A program made the position numbers and the translations under genes. Shown here piece after piece: positions 51,972 through 53,997 of a stretch of DNA of 53,997 bases. The notes beneath the pieces were generated by a model that was not told the DNA's origin, did no database searches, and was given only the letters and a program-made list of their open reading frames with translations. The first letter of the stretch is position 1. Every line of letters begins with the position of its first letter. The DNA is from CAZLMW01 sp964560875. GTDB taxonomy: Bacteria > Myxococcota_A > UBA9042. The DNA lies in NCBI GenBank assembly GCA_964560875.1, contig CAZLMW010000050.1:1-53997 (forward strand), read 5' to 3'.

Positions 51972-51993
51972 CCGGATCCCGTTCGGGATCCGG
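51972..51993. terminator. GC-rich hairpin, perfect 9-bp arms
   Basis: CCGGATCCC, GTTC loop, GGGATCCGG, 88 bases after the EAL stop. Very stable, but no T-run follows. Confidence 0.4.
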
Positions 51994-52065
51994 TCGCCGA
52001 ACCTGCTGCGCAGAACCGCCTAAACTGTGCCGGACTTCAACGGTGACGATGGCGCACGGCGGCAA

Positions 52066-52160
52066 GGGGGTCTGACCCTTGCATATTACTTTTTCCACCG
52101 AAGGAAAGACGGCCGTTCGTGTGCTTGGATGAAAATGTAATATGCAAGGGTCCGTCCCCC
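52066..52160. repeat. REP-like palindromic element, 95 bases
   Basis: Arms 52066-52095 and 52131-52160 are inverted repeats of 30 bases with three mismatches (GGGGGTCTGACCC and GGTCCGTCCCCC at the outer ends, then TTGCATATTAC and GTAATATGCAA). A 35-base loop separates them. The outer GGGGGTC-type end is typical of REP/RAYT-associated elements. It is at a distance from genes and probably non-coding. Confidence 0.65.
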
Positions 52161-52583
52161 GATCGCTTCACACACACCGTCCGATGGGGCCTCTCAGTCA
52201 CACGTTTCGAAAAGAATCCGCGATCGCCCGATCACCTGGGGTCGCAGCATCGCGGCTGGCGCCTCGATGCTCTCCGTTTCCGTGACGGTGGCCGGAGCCG
52301 AAGCCGTCTCCGATTCCGAAGCCGTGGCGACCTGTTTCGACGGGACACTCGAGCGCCGGGAAGACGGGGACCCGGTTGAACCAGCGCGTCATGCGCGACG
52401 GTGGCAAACCCGCATCGGGTGAACCGCTGTTGCTCGTGCAAAGGGACATGAAAATTCGGTACACCGAATTCTTCGAATCCTCTGTGCTTTTGCCGGAACA
52501 AGCGGGTGTTCAGACGTCACACTTGGCGCGTCCGCCCGTCCCTGCACGGAGCGACGCACAGGACGCGGCGCCGGAGTTGAAAA

Positions 52584-52862
52584 ATGAAAGCTACATGGAA
52601 CGGTCAGGTCATCGCTGAGTCGGATGCGACGGTCGTGATCGAGCGCAACCATTACTTCCCACCGGATTCGGTCAACCGCGACCTGCTGCAGGAGAGCGAC
52701 CACACCTCGCGATGCCCGTGGAAGGGCCTGGCGCACTACTACGACGTCGTCGTGGACGGCGAGGTGAACGCCAACGCCGCCTGGTACTACCCCGCGCCGA
52801 AGGACGCTGCGGCCGAGATTCGCGACCACGTAGCGTTCTGGCGGGGCGTGAAGGTCGAATAA
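52584..52862 (+). CDS. DUF427-family protein
   Basis: 92 aa, complete. WNGQVIAESDATVVIERNHYFPPDSV opens the DUF427 fold (split across residues 5-30), followed by TSRCPWKGLAHYYDVVVDG and AWYYPAPKDAAAEIRDHVAF, all hallmark stretches. ATG at 52584 follows GGAG. Family function is unknown. Confidence 0.92.
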   Translation: MKATWNGQVIAESDATVVIERNHYFPPDSVNRDLLQESDHTSRCPWKGLAHYYDVVVDGEVNANAAWYYPAPKDAAAEIRDHVAFWRGVKVE

Positions 52863-52881
52863 CACGGCCGTTCAGCGCCAA

Positions 52882-52930
52882 AACGTGCAAAGACGCCGCC
52901 TGGGGTTGCCAGACGGCGCCTTCGCACGTT
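52882..52930. terminator. Bidirectional hairpin between convergent genes
   Basis: AACGTGC pairs with GCACGTT, AAG with CTT, CGCCG with CGGCG and CTGG with CCAG, giving 19 paired bases and only three mismatches around a five-base loop. It lies between the DUF427 gene (plus) and the secreted protein gene (minus), so it can end both transcripts. Confidence 0.6.
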
Positions 52931-52951
52931 GCGCGCGTGCGCTGTTGATGC

Positions 52952-53785
52952 TCAGTGGTGCGGAACCGCGATGGCGGCCTTCTGGCCTTCGTCGAACGTC
53001 ATGCTGCACGTCGTCCCCGCGCAGTGGACCGTCTGGCCGGACAGCGGACCGAGGGTGACGCCAGCGAGCGAGCCGCCGCGACGGGTGACCGTGACGACGT
53101 ACTTGAACGCGAGATGGTCGTCCCATTTCGGCAGGCTGACGAGGCCCATCTCGCCGAGGTGAAGCGGCTTGACGCACTTGGCCGTCATCGCGACGGGCGA
53201 CTGCTTGCGGAGGCCGCGGCAATGCGTCGCGTTGGTGTTCGTGGCTTCGATGACCGCACCGTCGAGCACGCCACCGTCCTTGCGGGTCACCGTGATGTCG
53301 AACATGCGCCAGTCGGGTCGGAAGATGAACAGCTCGCCGAGCCCGGCAGCGCCCGACGTGAAGCCGCGCGGTGTCCCGTTCATCGGGTCGTAGAGGTAGC
53401 GGTTGGTGCGGTACGAGCGGATCGTGCAGACCTGGTTGTAGGCACCGTCGGGCTTGGACCCTGCGCAGAAGACGCGGAACTTCTCGCCCGCTCCAACGGC
53501 GCCGGCGACGGCGCGGGCCGGCGTGTAGTTGGCGGCGTCATACACGTAGGCGTTGCGCTGCTTGTGCTTGAACGCGTAGGTGCCGTCGCTGTTGCGGACC
53601 ACCACGAAGACCTCAGCGTCGCCGGGTGTGGACGCGCTGAAGACGAGGTGGCCATTGCCGTCGGCCTTGAGGAATTTGCCGGTCCGCTTGGACTGGATGA
53701 ATGAGCTGCCGCTGATTTGCGCCATCGCGGGGGCCGCGGCGAACAGGGTGATGAGTGCGATGGTGATGGTGGTGATGCGAATCAT
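52952..53785 (-). CDS. Secreted protein with fascin/beta-trefoil-like domain
   Basis: 277 aa. Signal peptide ending near AMAQ. The first 140 residues repeat a pattern seen in fascin/actin-cross-linking beta-trefoils: FIQSKRTGKFLKADGNG, AFKHKQRNAYVYDA, RSYRTNRYLYDPMNG. The rest is beta-rich with paired Cys (THCRGL, AKCVKPL; VHCAG, TTCSM). ATG at 53785 has GGGAGGAGG upstream. Probably binds a surface ligand, possibly a glycan; no enzyme motif is seen. Confidence 0.75.
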   Translation of the reverse strand: MIRITTITIALITLFAAAPAMAQISGSSFIQSKRTGKFLKADGNGHLVFSASTPGDAEVFVVVRNSDGTYAFKHKQRNAYVYDAANYTPARAVAGAVGAGEKFRVFCAGSKPDGAYNQVCTIRSYRTNRYLYDPMNGTPRGFTSGAAGLGELFIFRPDWRMFDITVTRKDGGVLDGAVIEATNTNATHCRGLRKQSPVAMTAKCVKPLHLGEMGLVSLPKWDDHLAFKYVVTVTRRGGSLAGVTLGPLSGQTVHCAGTTCSMTFDEGQKAAIAVPHH

Positions 53786-53855
53786 GGGGTCCTCCTCCCG
53801 GTTGTGTGCCCCCTTCAACGCAGCCCTTGGTCGTGGATTCGTCGCTTTTGGCCCG

Positions 53856-53903
53856 TTTCACCGCCCTTTCACACCGGCGCGTTTTTTTCACATCCGGTTC
53901 ACA
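53856..53903. promoter_or_regulatory. Two pairs of 11-base-spaced TTTCAC repeats
   Basis: TTTCACC at 53856, TTTCACA at 53867, TTTCACA at 53886 and GTTCACA at 53897 form two pairs with 11-base spacing. Direct repeats one helix turn apart are typical of OmpR/PhoB-type response regulators. They lie upstream of the secreted beta-trefoil gene. Confidence 0.45.
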
Positions 53904-53905
53904 GC

Positions 53906-53997
53906 TCACTTCTTGGTGCAGCCGCTCTTCTTGGCGAACACGCAGCCTTTGAGCGGGTCGCAGCTGTCCTCGGTGCAGGCGTCCGCGTCGGTGCATG
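53906..53997 (-). CDS. Cys-rich repeat protein, C-terminal fragment (runs off the window)
   Basis: The last 29 codons of a gene on the minus strand. They read CTDADACTEDSCDPLKGC then a tail ending GCTKK, the same CxDxxxCTxDxC repeat as in the other lipoproteins of this window. Stop TGA at 53908-53906. The rest of the gene lies beyond the window. Confidence 0.75.
   Translation of the reverse strand, partial: CTDADACTEDSCDPLKGCVFAKKSGCTKK

Larger units (their letters stand above)
51885..52583. other. Intergenic region with hairpins and REP-like palindrome
   Basis: No convincing protein gene. Contains two small hairpins (listed) and a 95-base palindrome (listed). A 51-aa frame at 52267-52422 (plus) has a fair start but weak coding bias; it is not called. 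Confidence 0.5.

Noticed and set aside
52119..52379. 86-aa frame starting inside the REP-like palindrome
   Set aside because: Its start lies in the palindrome and its tail is Arg-rich without any motif.
52267..52422. 51-aa frame in the intergenic region
   Set aside because: Start is possible but codon bias is mixed and there is no ribosome site; not enough to call a gene.

Overview
The window is about 54 kb of GC-rich DNA with dense coding on both strands. Many lipoproteins carry Cys repeats of the CDDGNxCTxDxC type behind Asp/Thr/Gly-rich linkers. There is also a soluble-headed Ser/Thr kinase with a transmembrane anchor, a thrombospondin-3/OmpA protein and a CHASE2 adenylate cyclase. This mix is typical of Myxococcota and related former Deltaproteobacteria; the taxon is inferred, since no rRNA or marker gene is present. 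A run of exactly 100 N (32292-32391) marks a scaffold gap, so the source is probably a draft or metagenome assembly.

Layout. 285-971 is a HAD phosphatase. 961-4590 (minus) is an operon of two Cys-rich lipoproteins and a 54-aa protein. 4757-9023 encodes a peptide ABC importer (binding lipoprotein and two permeases). Both permeases carry foreign domains in their first extracytoplasmic loop: a barrel-sandwich (lipoyl-like) fold in the OppB-like subunit and EF-hand Ca2+ loops in the OppC-like subunit. No ATPase gene is present. 9650-23886 looks like a glycoconjugate locus: two NodU-type carbamoyltransferases, each linked to a related multi-membrane-span protein, with a UDP-GlcNAc 2-epimerase, a PP-loop ATPase, a small Cys-containing membrane protein, a metallo-hydrolase, a flavin monooxygenase-like protein and a DUF3179-like membrane protein. 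24032-26255 holds single enzymes (GNAT, serine hydrolase, GFA-fold). 26292-29584 (minus) holds a Ser/Thr kinase, a TPR protein and a small Cys-rich lipoprotein. 30630-32808 is a cysteine desulfurase, an IscU-like scaffold and a radical SAM/SPASM protein interrupted by the gap. 34137-37549 holds a multicopper oxidase lipoprotein, a nitrobindin-like protein and a beta-propeller lipoprotein. 37630-38183 is a MazEF-type toxin-antitoxin pair. 38352-39879 is a PAAR protein with a transthyretin-like tail next to an unsecreted Amidase_3, which looks like a type VI secretion effector pair. 40081-45250 is a translationally coupled OmpA-FecR-cyclase operon. 45270-50234 encodes a 1,654-aa lipoprotein with a duplicated propeller and a beta-helix. 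50259-51884 is an EAL phosphodiesterase. The right end holds a REP-like palindrome, DUF427, a secreted beta-trefoil-like protein and the end of another Cys-repeat protein.

The most unusual items are the domain insertions in both permeases of one transporter, the duplicated carbamoyltransferase/multi-span module, and the PAAR-amidase pair. All functions are read from motifs and context; no database search was possible.
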